A stretch of DNA of 64,000 nucleotides from the NCBI RefSeq assembly GCF_000379485.1, contig NZ_KB902284.1:1-64000 (forward strand), read 5' to 3'. The DNA comes from Wenxinia marina DSM 24838. GTDB lineage: Bacteria; Pseudomonadota; Alphaproteobacteria; Rhodobacterales; Rhodobacteraceae. The notes under the pieces are model-generated. The model was not told the origin of the DNA, ran no database searches, and was given only the letters and a program-made list of their open reading frames with translations. A program made the position numbers and the translations under genes. Shown one piece after another: positions 17,919 to 27,183 of this stretch (positions are counted from its first letter, which is position 1; every line of letters begins with the position of its first letter).

Positions 17919-18023
17919 GTCCGTTCCACCTCAAGTCCGTGCGGAGCCAGTCCGCCCAATGACCTCAACTTCGCCCGCGCGCCGCATCGCCCGAGGCGAG
18001 GCGGAAACGGGCCGGTCCGGAGA

Positions 18024-18037
18024 AATTCGGCAGAATT
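18024..18037. promoter_or_regulatory. AATTC-N4-GAATT dyad in divergent EPS promoter region
   Basis: The 174-base gap between the priming transferase and the divergent GT4 gene is locally AT-rich. It holds the inverted repeat AATTC-GGCA-GAATT, about 55 bases before the GT4 start. This could be an operator for both genes; no regulator is known. Confidence 0.3.
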
Positions 18038-18092
18038 GGTTACGATTCCTTTACCGGCCGGAAACCACACTCGGGGCAGCGGTGGAGGTGGA

Positions 18093-19247
18093 ATGAAGAT
18101 CGCAATCGTTCATTACTGGCTGGTCGGCATGCGGGGCGGCGAGAAGGTCGTCGAGCAGATCGCGACTCTCTTTCCGGACGCGGACATCTTCACCCACGTC
18201 TGCGATCGCGACCGCATCAGCGACACCCTCCGGCGGCACCGGATCGTCGAGACGTCCATCGCCCGCCTGCCCGGGGCGCGCCGGCATTACCCCAAATATC
18301 TCGGCTTCATGCCCCGCGCCCTCGAGGAACTCGACCTGCGGGCGTACGACCTCGTCATCTCGAGCGAGAGCGGGCCGGCCAAGGGGGTCATCACCCGCCC
18401 CGACGCGGTCCATGTGTGCTACGTCCATTCGCCCATGCGCTACCTGTGGGACATGTCTCCGGACTATGCCGCCGGCTTCGGCGGCGCCGGCCGCGTCGTC
18501 TTCGCCCACGTCGCGCACCGGCTGCGCCAGTGGGACGTGACCTCGGCCCAGAGGGTCGATCACCTGGTGGCGAACTCCCGGTTCGTCGCCCGCCGGATCG
18601 AGAAGTTCTGGCGCCGGGCCTCGACCGTGATCCACCCGCCGGTCGATCTGGACGCCTTCCGGCCCACCGCCGATCCGGACCGGGCCGGCTACCTCTTCGT
18701 GTCGGAACTCGTCCCGTACAAGCGGGCCGACCTCGCGATCGATGCGTTCCGCCAGCTGCGCGACCGCCGGCTGGTGATCGTCGGCGACGGCCCGGACCTG
18801 TCCCGGCTGCGCGCCGCCGCTTCCGCGAACGTCTCCTTCCGCGGCCGCGTTGGGGCCGAAGAACTCACGCAGCTCTACCAGAACTGCCGGGCGCTGATCT
18901 TCCCGGCCGAGGAGGATTTCGGGATCGTACCCCTCGAGGCGATGGCCTGCGGCCGGCCGGTGATCGCCTACGGCCGGGGCGGGGCGCTCGACTCGGTCCG
19001 AGAGGGCGAGACCGGGACGTTCTTCGACGCGCAGACACCGGACAGCCTCGTCGGCGCGGTCCGACGATTCGAGGCGGACCTGGAAGCCCGTCTGTCGGTC
19101 GAGCGCATCGCCGCCCGGGCCGCCCGCTTCGGCGAAGGCGCCTTTCGTGCGGCCTTCGGGGCGTACCTTGCCGAGAGGGTGCCCGGGCTTGCATCTCCCA
19201 TCGCTCCCCTCCCGGAACTGGCGACCGTCGCCGGCGGCCGGCGGTGA
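18093..19247 (+). CDS. glycosyltransferase family 4
   Basis: A 384-aa GT-B enzyme. The N-terminal acceptor domain begins MKIAIVHYWLVGMRGGEKVVEQI (glycine loop). The C-terminal nucleotide-sugar domain contains VSELVPYKRADLAIDAF and the E-x7-E motif in FPAEEDFGIVPLEAMACGRPVIAY. It is probably a mannosyl- or related transferase that extends the lipid-linked EPS repeat at the cytoplasmic face. GGAGGTGGA directly before the ATG fixes the start; the longer in-frame reading passes through the promoter region. Confidence 0.88.
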   Translation: MKIAIVHYWLVGMRGGEKVVEQIATLFPDADIFTHVCDRDRISDTLRRHRIVETSIARLPGARRHYPKYLGFMPRALEELDLRAYDLVISSESGPAKGVITRPDAVHVCYVHSPMRYLWDMSPDYAAGFGGAGRVVFAHVAHRLRQWDVTSAQRVDHLVANSRFVARRIEKFWRRASTVIHPPVDLDAFRPTADPDRAGYLFVSELVPYKRADLAIDAFRQLRDRRLVIVGDGPDLSRLRAAASANVSFRGRVGAEELTQLYQNCRALIFPAEEDFGIVPLEAMACGRPVIAYGRGGALDSVREGETGTFFDAQTPDSLVGAVRRFEADLEARLSVERIAARAARFGEGAFRAAFGAYLAERVPGLASPIAPLPELATVAGGRR

Positions 19248-19255
19248 CCGCGCCA

Positions 19256-20521
19256 TCAGGCTTCCCGATCGTCGGGCACCGGGCCGGTCCGGCCGATGGC
19301 CGCCGACCACATCGCGATCTGCCCGTCGATCCATTCCTCGGGCGTGGTGCAGAGGCCCGCTGCGCCGGAGGCGCCCCGTCGACTCATCGCCGCCACGTCC
19401 CCGGGGGGCAGATCGGCCATCCTCCGCAGCGCCGACGCGAAGGCGATCGGATCCCGGGTGTCGCAGGTCATGCCGACGCCGTGGCCCTCCACCTCGCGGG
19501 CGAGAAGGGCGGTCTCCGACAGGATGACGGGCAGTCCGGACATCGACGCCTCGGCAGCGACCAGCCCGAAGGGTTCGGGATAGCGCGACGGCATCACGAG
19601 AGCACGTGCGTCGGCGATCGCCTCGCCGATCCTGTCGCGGTCGATCCAGCCGGAGAAATCGACCTCGGGATGGGCCGCCTTCAGCCGCGGCAGCAACGGT
19701 CCGTCGCCGATGACCCGAAGCGGCACGCCGGCCGAGGCCGCGGCGCCGATCAACTCCGTCACTCCCTTCTCCGCCTCGACGCGGCCGACGAAGACGAACA
19801 GGTCCTTGCGCTCCGCCTCGACCCGGCCCGGGCGGAGGGCGCGGGCCGGGTTCCGCAGCGTCCTGAGCCGGGCCGGAGGGTAGCCCGCCCTTTCCATGTA
19901 CGGCGCCATCGCCGGATGCAGCAGGACGATCCCCGCCCAAGGGGCGTCGCGGGGCATCGTCCGGTGCAGCACGTCCTGCCGGGCGACGCGCCAGAGCTTC
20001 TGCGCGTAGCTGCGCTTGTCGCAGTTGGTCCCCAGGCAATCGAGGGAGAGCGGCACCCGCTCGCACGGCTTCATGCGCCGGTAGTCCATGAAGCCGCCGT
20101 TGGGGCAGGCGAGGAAGAAGTCGTGGGCGTGCACGAAGGTGCGGTGAGCGACGGGGCGAAGGGCGGAGAAGATGCTCGGCGACAGCGTCTTGGAGAAGCT
20201 GTGGACGTGATAGACCGTGTGCGGCGTGTCCGTGGCGGCGACTGTCTCGCGCACCAAATCGCGTGCCGCCCGGTTGTAGAGGCCCCGCGTGCCTGCGGTC
20301 AGCGGCGCGCTCTTCGCCAGCTCGTCCCCGCCGGCCGACAGGCACGTTATCCCGTGCCGTGCGAACTCGGCCGGCGCGCCGCGATCTCCGGCGAAGTAGA
20401 CGACCTCGAGGCCGCGGGCGGCGGCGAGCCGGGCCTGAAGGAGCGCGAGTCCGGTGGCCCCGCCCCGCGCGACGGTCGCGTCATTGACGACGACCAGCCG
20501 GGGCCTTCTGCCTATTGCCAT
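19256..20521 (-). CDS. glycosyltransferase family 4
   Basis: A 421-aa GT-B protein with an N-terminal domain (VVNDATVARGGATGLALLQARLAAARGLEVVYFAGD) and a C-terminal GT4 domain (FVFVGRVEAEKGVTELI; RALVMPSRYPEPFGLVAAEASMSGLPVILSE). A Cys-containing stretch (CERVPLSLDCLGTNCDK) in the middle is seen in some EPS GT4 enzymes. It is convergent with the preceding GT4, the stops lying 8 bases apart. It likely adds another sugar to the EPS unit. Confidence 0.87.
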   Translation of the reverse strand: MAIGRRPRLVVVNDATVARGGATGLALLQARLAAARGLEVVYFAGDRGAPAEFARHGITCLSAGGDELAKSAPLTAGTRGLYNRAARDLVRETVAATDTPHTVYHVHSFSKTLSPSIFSALRPVAHRTFVHAHDFFLACPNGGFMDYRRMKPCERVPLSLDCLGTNCDKRSYAQKLWRVARQDVLHRTMPRDAPWAGIVLLHPAMAPYMERAGYPPARLRTLRNPARALRPGRVEAERKDLFVFVGRVEAEKGVTELIGAAASAGVPLRVIGDGPLLPRLKAAHPEVDFSGWIDRDRIGEAIADARALVMPSRYPEPFGLVAAEASMSGLPVILSETALLAREVEGHGVGMTCDTRDPIAFASALRRMADLPPGDVAAMSRRGASGAAGLCTTPEEWIDGQIAMWSAAIGRTGPVPDDREA

Positions 20522-20769
20522 CGGAAGATCGCCGTCCTTGGTGCGAAGCGACGCCGACCGTCGAGCCTGAACTCCGACATGGCAAGCCGCTATTTCGGGG
20601 TCCGGCCAGGCGCCTGGCGCCGCGAGGCCGATTGGCCGCGAGGACGGGCCGATGGTGGTCGAGACCGCACCATACTCCTTCGGGCGCGGCGTCCGGCGCG
20701 CCTGTGGGGCGCGTCCACGGTCCCGGCATGCGGATGGTCTTCGCTGCAGGCCGAGCGCAGGGAGGGTTC

Positions 20770-22248
20770 ATGCAGGCCGTAGGCAGCACCGCCATCGTGC
20801 TGGCCGTCGTCGCCTTCATGCTGGTCCGCCGGACGCGGACGGGTTTCCTCACCCTGTTCGCCCTGCTGCCGATGGGGATGATGGCGGCGTTCAACCTGCC
20901 CGCCGTCGGCGGGACGTCCATCATCGCCGTCGATCTGGCCGTCCTGACCCTGCTGGCGATAAGTCTCGTGCAGCGCGGCGCCGTGAGGGATCTGCTCCTG
21001 ATCCTCGGACCGAGGTCGCCGGGCCTCTGGCTGCTCGCCTACCTCGTCTATGCCGCTGTCGCGACGCTGTTCTTTCCCCGGATCTTCGCGGGCGAGACGG
21101 AGGTCTTCACGATCAGCCGACTCTCGAACGTCGACAGGATCGTCTCCGTCCCGCTCGCCCCCGTCACCGGCAACCTGTCGCAGATGTTGCGTCTGATGCT
21201 GGCGCTGGGCGCCTTCGTGGCGACGGCGCTCGTGATGCTGCGGCTCCGCGATACGGCGCTGGTCCGGCGCGCGATGGCGATCGTCACTCTCGTGCACGCC
21301 GCGATGGGGGGCCTCGACATCCTGACGCATGCGGCCGGGGTCGCCTGGCTTCTGGACTGGGCGCGAACGGCCAACTACGTGCTGACGCTTGGGCAGAGCA
21401 TCAATGGCATCGGCCGCATGATCGGCGGCTTTCCCGAAGCTTCCTCTTATGGATACCTCTGCGTGGGGCTTCTGGGATACTGGCTGCAGACCTCGATCGG
21501 CCAGCCGTCGGTCGGAGGTCGGAGGGATCGGCTGGCTGGCTGGATGCTGCTTCTCACGGCCATCCTGACGGTTCGCAGCACCTCGTCCTCCGCCTATGTC
21601 GGCGCCGCGATCCTGCTGGTCGTGTTCGGCCTGAACTGGCTGCTCACGGCCGCCAGGGGCGGTCAGGGCATCGACCGACGCGTGGCGGGGGTGGCGGGCG
21701 TCGCGCTTGCGCTGCTGCCGTCCGCCGCGATGGCCGTCTACGTGCTCTACCAGTTCGTCCCGGGGTTCGAGACCTATCTGGACCGGACCCTCTTCGACAA
21801 GCTCGCGAGCGCGTCAGGGACCGAGCGCATGAACTGGAACCGGCAGGCCCTGCAGACGGTCTGGGACACCAACCTTCTCGGGGCGGGGCTGGGGTCGGTC
21901 CGCGCGTCGAACTGGGTGGTCGCCGTACTGGGCTGTACCGGACTTCCCGGCCTGTTGCTGCTGGTCGGCTTCCTGTGGCGGCTCTTCACTTCCCCCGGCC
22001 CGGATGCCGATACCGGCACGCAGCGGCTGATCCTCGCGCTCCGGATGGGGCTCGTCGGGTTCCTCGCGCGCGCCGTCGTGGTGAAGGCCACACCGAACCT
22101 CGATGCGTCCTTCTTCGCGATGGCGGGGATCGTGGCCGGGCTCACCGTGGCCCAGGTCGCCGCCACCTCCCGGACCGGCCCCTCCGTGCGCCCCGCATCG
22201 CCCGGGCATCGGTTGGGTACGCTCCTCCGGGACCGGCCGCCCGGGTGA
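20770..22248 (+). CDS. O-antigen ligase/polymerase-like membrane protein (EPS polymerase candidate)
   Basis: A 492-aa protein with 10-12 hydrophobic helices and a large periplasmic loop in the second half (VLYQFVPGFETYLDRTLFDKLASASGTERMNWN through LLGAGLGSVRASNW). This is the arrangement of Wzy/WaaL-family proteins. GGAGGG four bases before the ATG supports this start. It is the only polymerase-like gene in the locus and so is the best candidate to join repeat units in the periplasm. The 248 bases upstream show no gene. Confidence 0.78.
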   Translation: MQAVGSTAIVLAVVAFMLVRRTRTGFLTLFALLPMGMMAAFNLPAVGGTSIIAVDLAVLTLLAISLVQRGAVRDLLLILGPRSPGLWLLAYLVYAAVATLFFPRIFAGETEVFTISRLSNVDRIVSVPLAPVTGNLSQMLRLMLALGAFVATALVMLRLRDTALVRRAMAIVTLVHAAMGGLDILTHAAGVAWLLDWARTANYVLTLGQSINGIGRMIGGFPEASSYGYLCVGLLGYWLQTSIGQPSVGGRRDRLAGWMLLLTAILTVRSTSSSAYVGAAILLVVFGLNWLLTAARGGQGIDRRVAGVAGVALALLPSAAMAVYVLYQFVPGFETYLDRTLFDKLASASGTERMNWNRQALQTVWDTNLLGAGLGSVRASNWVVAVLGCTGLPGLLLLVGFLWRLFTSPGPDADTGTQRLILALRMGLVGFLARAVVVKATPNLDASFFAMAGIVAGLTVAQVAATSRTGPSVRPASPGHRLGTLLRDRPPG

Positions 22249-22284
22249 CGGACGGTCTCTGGCGGTCGCGACCGCCCGCTCCGA

Positions 22285-23382
22285 TCAGCCGGACGGGAGC
22301 AGGGGGCGGATGAGGGACCAGAGCCTGTCTCCGGCGGCCTTCCAGCTCAGCTCCGCCGCCCGGCGCCGGCCGCGCTCCGTCAGGTCGCGAACGGCATCCG
22401 GGTCGCTGTCGAGCCGCTCGATCGCGCGGCGCCAGGCTGCCGTATCCTCCGGGTCGGCCAGGGCGGCCGCGCCACCGCAGACCTCCGGCATCGCGCCCGC
22501 CCGAGCGGCGACGACCGGCGTGGCGCAGTGCATCGCCTCCACCGGGGGAAGGCCGAACCCCTCGGTCAGGGACGGAAAGAGGAACATGCGCGCCCCCTCG
22601 TAGAGCGCCCGCAGGCCGCTGTCCGGCACGAAGCCGGTGAACAGGGTGCCCGCAGGCGGCGCCCACCCCTTTGCCCGGTAGGCGTCGGCTCCGGGGCCAC
22701 CCGCGACGACAAGGCGGCGGCCCGAGGCAAGGGGCTCGCGCAGCGCGTCGAAGACGCGGCGAAGGTTCTTGTAGCTCTTCGCCGAGCCAAGGATCATGAC
22801 GTACCCACCGCGGTCGAGCCCGTGGCGGGCCAGGATGGACGGATCGGCGGGGCGGCTGATGATATGGTCCGTGCCGTTGTGCACCACGTCGATCGTGTCC
22901 TCCGTGCCGACCCCGTGGTCGATCAGGGACGCCTTGGAAAAGGCCGACACCGTCAGCACCCGGCGCGCCCTGCGCGCGGTCAGGGGAGTGAGGAGCCGGT
23001 ACCCCTGCACCTGCCGGAACGTGTAGTCCTCGGGATACAGGACCGACTGCACGTCGTGGATCATCACCACGGAGTTCCGGTGCGCCAGCGGCGCGAGATT
23101 GCAGAGGTTCACCAGCAGCGCGCCCCGCGCGAGGCGCGGCAGGGTCAGCATCTCCCATCCCTGGCCGGAGCCGAAGCGCCCGGGGTGGACTTCGGGTCGC
23201 AGGTCGGGGAGATCGGGATCAGCGGTCGCCGGTTTCGGCGCGAGCAGACGAACGTGGGCGTCCTGGGCGGCGCGCAGGGTCAGTTGCCGTGTGTAGTGTG
23301 CCGCCGTGCGGTGCACGCCGTTGAGCTCCGCTCCCAGGAACTTGCCGTTGACGACGATGGCCGGCCGGCGGTCGCGGCTCAT
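22285..23382 (-). CDS. glycosyltransferase (GT4/GT1-type)
   Basis: A 365-aa GT-B enzyme. The N-terminal part contains VVNGKFLGAELNGVHRTAAHYTRQL. The C-terminal part carries the GT4 hallmarks GSAKSYKNLRRVFDAL and LFPSLTEGFGLPPVEAMHCATPVVAA with the E-x7-E pair. Start choice is uncertain: ATG at 23382 has a weak GTGAG, ATG at 23400 would add six residues, and the open frame continues to 23589 without protein-like sequence. It probably builds the EPS repeat unit. Confidence 0.83.
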   Translation of the reverse strand: MSRDRRPAIVVNGKFLGAELNGVHRTAAHYTRQLTLRAAQDAHVRLLAPKPATADPDLPDLRPEVHPGRFGSGQGWEMLTLPRLARGALLVNLCNLAPLAHRNSVVMIHDVQSVLYPEDYTFRQVQGYRLLTPLTARRARRVLTVSAFSKASLIDHGVGTEDTIDVVHNGTDHIISRPADPSILARHGLDRGGYVMILGSAKSYKNLRRVFDALREPLASGRRLVVAGGPGADAYRAKGWAPPAGTLFTGFVPDSGLRALYEGARMFLFPSLTEGFGLPPVEAMHCATPVVAARAGAMPEVCGGAAALADPEDTAAWRRAIERLDSDPDAVRDLTERGRRRAAELSWKAAGDRLWSLIRPLLPSG

Positions 23383-23755
23383 GCGCGAACTCACGGACAT
23401 GCGCCGGGCGTCGCGGCGGGGCGGGGGGCCGGGAGGATGGGCCCGGGGCGACGGGATGGCACGGGACGGCAGGTCATGGGGGTTCCCGGTGCGATGAGCG
23501 CTGAGCAGGTCCCGCTGGGCATGGTCGAGCATGAGGGACGGGGCATCAACACGCCAGAAATGGGGGGGATACCGAGCGGAAGGATCCACGGCTCACAACG
23601 CCCAGAGACAGGGTCGGGGAGGAGCCCTCGGTCGCGGCACGCTCCAGAGGATCCAGCCGCCGGTTTCCGGTCGCGCGGATGCTTCGGTCATCCTTTCTTA
23701 ACCATCCCCAGCCTCTCTGGTCACCGGGAACCTGATCCGAACGTCGAAGCTTTGC
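23383..23755. other. 373-base divergent intergenic region
   Basis: It separates the GT gene and the acyltransferase gene. It contains no recognisable gene. The last 60 bases (CTTTCTTAACC to GAAGCTTTGC) are AT-richer and probably hold the acyltransferase promoter. No clear ribosome-binding site precedes the ATG at 23756. Confidence 0.5.
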
Positions 23756-24826
23756 ATGCCGCGCCCGACGACCGTCCTTCACCTGCAGCATCTGCGGGGA
23801 ATCGCGGCCCTGATGGTCGTGGTGCACCATGTCGTCAGGGAGCAGCCGGGCGTTCCGGCCTGGCTGGCCGACAGCGATCTCGGCCGCGCCGGGGTCCTGA
23901 TCTTCTTCGTGATCAGCGGTTTCGTCATGATGCACACGGCGTCCGACGAGCCTGCCGGGAGGTTCGTCGCCAGGCGCATCGCCCGCGTCGTGCCGCTCTA
24001 CTGGGCGATGACGCTCGTCTACTACGTCGTCATCCTGCGGCGCGACATCGGGCAGGGCGCGGCCCTCGCATCCGTCGACGAGTTGCTGCTGTCGCTGTTC
24101 TTCGTTCCTCACTACCACACCGGCGTCCCGGACCGGATCTGGCCGATCCTCGTTCCGGGCTGGACGCTCAATCACGAGATGGTCTTCTACGGCCTCTTCG
24201 CCGCCGGGCTCGCTTTGGGACGCCCGCGCCTCGTGGCCGGCACCGTCATCCTTTCTCTTTGCGTCGCGGGGCCGTTGCTCCGAAGCGACGTCGCGGTGCT
24301 GGTGACCTGGACCTCGCCGCTGATGCTTCTCTTCCTCGCCGGGATGGGGCTGTCGCGTCTCTGGGACCGGTCCGGTTGCCGGGGACTGCAGCTCCTCCTG
24401 CCCGTTGGAGCCGGTCTCGTCGTCGCGACCTCTTTCGGCGTGCCGGGCGGAGGATCGACCGGGCCGGTAATGGCCGTCGGGGCCGTGGCGGTCGTCGCCG
24501 GCGCGCTGGCGTTCGAGGGGGAGGGGCGGGTCTGGCGCTCGCGGTCGGCCGCTTTGGTGGGGGATGCGAGCTATTCCATCTACCTCGCCCACACCATCGT
24601 GCTGATCCTCGTCCTCAAGGTCTTCGAGATCCTGCCCCCGACCGGCTGGGCCGCCGCGATGTCGATCACATGCGTGCTGTGCGTCGCGGGAGGCATCGGG
24701 TGCCATTTCCGGATCGAGCGCCCCCTGTCGCGGGCGGCCGGCCGCCTCATCGGAGCGGGACCCGGCATCCGTCAGTTCCGCATCGGCACCGTCTCCGGCC
24801 AGTCTGACATCGTCGGGCGCCGCTGA
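23756..24826 (+). CDS. acyltransferase 3 family protein (ExoZ/OafA-like EPS O-acyltransferase)
   Basis: A 356-aa membrane acyltransferase with about ten helices. The family signature LRGIAALMVVVHHV opens the protein, with the catalytic-region His. FFVISGFVM and the RRIARVVPLYW motif follow, and YSIYLAHTIVLIL closes it. Such proteins move acetyl or succinyl groups across the membrane onto EPS sugars. It stands immediately before the spike-base/esterase pair. A C-terminal soluble SGNH domain, as in OafA, is absent here. Confidence 0.88.
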   Translation: MPRPTTVLHLQHLRGIAALMVVVHHVVREQPGVPAWLADSDLGRAGVLIFFVISGFVMMHTASDEPAGRFVARRIARVVPLYWAMTLVYYVVILRRDIGQGAALASVDELLLSLFFVPHYHTGVPDRIWPILVPGWTLNHEMVFYGLFAAGLALGRPRLVAGTVILSLCVAGPLLRSDVAVLVTWTSPLMLLFLAGMGLSRLWDRSGCRGLQLLLPVGAGLVVATSFGVPGGGSTGPVMAVGAVAVVAGALAFEGEGRVWRSRSAALVGDASYSIYLAHTIVLILVLKVFEILPPTGWAAAMSITCVLCVAGGIGCHFRIERPLSRAAGRLIGAGPGIRQFRIGTVSGQSDIVGRR

Positions 24827-24957
24827 CGCAGCAGGTCGCCCCGCACGCCCCCCGGATCTGCACGCAACGCCCGCTCCCTTAGCGGCGTCTTGAACCCCTC
24901 TGCTCATCCTGCGGCCCACGTCGTCCCCGCGACCGCGTCGGCAAGCAGGAGATTTCC

Positions 24958-25218
24958 ATGAGCGACCGTTACGAGAACCATGCAACCGGCCTCGAGAGCC
25001 CGGCGATCCGGATCGTCGCGATCACGCCTGACGACGGGGCCGATCTGGGCGAGGCCGTTCGCGGGCTCAACGTCGCCGGCGCGGGGTCCGTCCGCATCCG
25101 GACGGTCGGCGGGTCCGAGGGCACGATCTTCGTGGCGGCGGGCGCGGCGTTCCCGGTCCGGGTCGCCCGGGTCTATGCCTCGGGCACGACGGCCTCCGGA
25201 ATCGTGGGACTCATCTGA
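24958..25218 (+). CDS. GTA/phage head-spike base protein, GhsA-like (RCAP_Rcc01079 family)
   Basis: An 86-aa protein (MSDRYENHATGLESPAIRIV, ITPDDGADLGEAVRGLNVAGAG, FPVRVARVYASGTTASGIVGLI). Its pattern of an N-terminal GLxSPA, a DGADL turn and a C-terminal LPVRVxRVxATGTTA strand matches, as I remember it, the small spike-base proteins related to Rhodobacter capsulatus rcc01079 (GhsA). GhsA forms the base of the head spike that binds host capsule in RcGTA. AGGAGA is six bases before the ATG. It overlaps the next gene by one base (TGATG), so the pair is co-translated. Whether it serves a GTA, a prophage remnant or something else is not decided by this window. Confidence 0.75.
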   Translation: MSDRYENHATGLESPAIRIVAITPDDGADLGEAVRGLNVAGAGSVRIRTVGGSEGTIFVAAGAAFPVRVARVYASGTTASGIVGLI

Positions 25219-27176
25219 TGCGCCTCGGCCTGACACTCGGGCTCGGCGCGGCATCGGCCCGGACGGAGGATACGCAGGGTCCCGCGCCCTCCGCTCTCCC
25301 CCTTCTGCTGATCGTCGCCGGCCAGTCGAACGCCCGCGCCGACGGAACCTCGGCCGCCACGCCGCCCGCGAAATACACGGACGGCTCGCTCGGCGAGGTC
25401 TACAGCTTCGTCGCGGACGGTCTGTCGCTGGCGGAGATCGAGACGGGCACCTTCCCGGCCTACGACGTGACGACGAACGCGGACCCCGACAGCGCGGGCA
25501 CCGCCTGGGGCTCGGAAGCCGAGTTCGTCTACCGGATGCGGCAGGGCGGCGACGACCGCCCCGTCTACGTGGTGAAGCTGGCGATCAACGGCCAGAACCT
25601 ACACACGCAATGGCACCCCGACACGCCGAACGACAAGTTCGCCTATCTGGAGGCCAAGGTCACCCGCGCCCGCGCGCTGGTGCCCTGCGGCTTCGGCGCG
25701 GAGGTCGTGATCTGGAACCAGGGCGAGTCCGACGCGGCCGAGGACAGCCCCGCCGACGCCTACGCGGGCAACTTCGCCGACTGGCTCTTTGCGCTGCGGA
25801 CGCGGGTGACGGCCTCGGGCCAGGTCATCGTCCAGCGCCTTCGCCCGCTCGGCCACGCGACCGGCGGCGGCGTGATCGACGCGACCGCAGGCTGGCCCCG
25901 GGCCTGGACGATCCGCGAGGCGCAGATCGCCGCCGCTCTGGCGGACGGCAACGCGACGGCGGTCAGCGCGGACTTCGACCCCTCCAACTTCGGGTCCATC
26001 CATCCCGGCGCGGACTGGATCGAGGGGCTGGGGCTGCGGTCCTACGCCGCGTGGCGGGGAACCTACGCCGCGACCTACGGCGCGATCACCGACACCGCCT
26101 CCGACGCCTTCGCCTTCACCGACCAGACCGACGTGGAGACGGAGAGCGTGATCCTGTCGAACGCGGTCCTGCCGACCGGCTACGAGCGCCGCGCGGCGGT
26201 CACCGTCTCCGGCGGCGAGTGGCGCAGCCTCAACAGCCTCGACGACGACAGCGTGGTTCAGGACTGGACGAGCGGCGCGGGCGTCCTCGATCCCTTCCAG
26301 AAGCTCCAGCTTCGCGTGACCTCCTCGGCCGACGCCGAAACGGCCACCGATGTCGAGGTGACCGTGGGCGGCGTGTCGGAGACGTGGACGGTCACGACCG
26401 CGACCGAGTCCATCGACTACGAGACGGAGACGGACGCCTTCACGACGCAGGCCGTGTCGAACGGCGGCGTGACCATCGCAGGGGCGCAGAAGGCCGCTCT
26501 GGACGCCTTCTACGTCGCCGCGAAGGCATCGACCTGGTGGGCCAGGATCGACCGGCTCTACCTGCGCCTCGCGGACGACGTGTCGTCCAGTCTGGACCTC
26601 AAGAGCCGGTCCACCACCCTCGAGGCGTATGCCAGCAACGGCGCTCTGCCCTACCTGTGGTCGAGCGACTGGGGCTGGACGCCGCAAAGCGACTTCTCGG
26701 CGGGGCTCGGCCTCGGCATCGACCCGAGCGCCGACATGGCGCAGAACGATGCGTCGCTCCTGATCTGGTACTCCCAGCTCTCCAGCAACAGCCGGGGCGA
26801 CTTCTACGACAGCGAGGGGGGCACCGGCCAGACGTTCGGGCGGTTCCAGGACAGCGGCGCGGCGCAGGCCCGTCTCAACGGGGCGTCGAGCCTCGCGCGA
26901 TCCGGCCTGACGACGGTCGCCGGGATGCGGGGGATCGTCCGGCCGGACGCTGGCACCTTGCGCCTCCACGGTCCCGACGGCGCCGAGATCGGGTCCGGCA
27001 GTCCGGCCTCGGCGGCGCCGGTCGCGACCGCGCTCTACCTCGGCGCCCGGCCGGGCGGCACCATGTCCGACGCGCGGTTCTTCGGCGCGGCGGTGGGCCG
27101 GGCGCTGTCGACGGCGGAACTGCAGGACATCGCGGCGCGGGCCGACGCGCTGCAAGCGGCGTTCGCAGCGCCATAG
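25218..27176 (+). CDS. SGNH/sialate O-acetylesterase-like protein in the spike-fibre (GhsB) position
   Basis: A 652-aa protein. After a short leader (MRLGLTLGLGAASA, common in tail/spike genes of this group) comes a SASA/CE6-type SGNH hydrolase domain at about residues 30-290. It shows nucleophile motif VAGQSNARADG, VIWNQGESDA, and GSIHPGADW with the catalytic His. The rest, about 300 to 652, is beta-rich and ends in a LamG/concanavalin-like region (ATALYLGARPGGTMSDARFFGAAVGRALSTAELQDIAARA). No conventional Sec signal is evident. It is translationally coupled to the GhsA-like gene and could be a polysaccharide-binding or de-O-acetylating spike. GhsB identity is inferred from position. Confidence 0.68.
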   Translation: MRLGLTLGLGAASARTEDTQGPAPSALPLLLIVAGQSNARADGTSAATPPAKYTDGSLGEVYSFVADGLSLAEIETGTFPAYDVTTNADPDSAGTAWGSEAEFVYRMRQGGDDRPVYVVKLAINGQNLHTQWHPDTPNDKFAYLEAKVTRARALVPCGFGAEVVIWNQGESDAAEDSPADAYAGNFADWLFALRTRVTASGQVIVQRLRPLGHATGGGVIDATAGWPRAWTIREAQIAAALADGNATAVSADFDPSNFGSIHPGADWIEGLGLRSYAAWRGTYAATYGAITDTASDAFAFTDQTDVETESVILSNAVLPTGYERRAAVTVSGGEWRSLNSLDDDSVVQDWTSGAGVLDPFQKLQLRVTSSADAETATDVEVTVGGVSETWTVTTATESIDYETETDAFTTQAVSNGGVTIAGAQKAALDAFYVAAKASTWWARIDRLYLRLADDVSSSLDLKSRSTTLEAYASNGALPYLWSSDWGWTPQSDFSAGLGLGIDPSADMAQNDASLLIWYSQLSSNSRGDFYDSEGGTGQTFGRFQDSGAAQARLNGASSLARSGLTTVAGMRGIVRPDAGTLRLHGPDGAEIGSGSPASAAPVATALYLGARPGGTMSDARFFGAAVGRALSTAELQDIAARADALQAAFAAP

Positions 27177-27183
27177 CAGGGCG

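Noticed and set aside
18051-20345. 764-codon - strand frame across two glycosyltransferase genes
   Set aside because: Shadow of a + strand GT4 gene and of a neighbouring frame; it contains no coherent domain.
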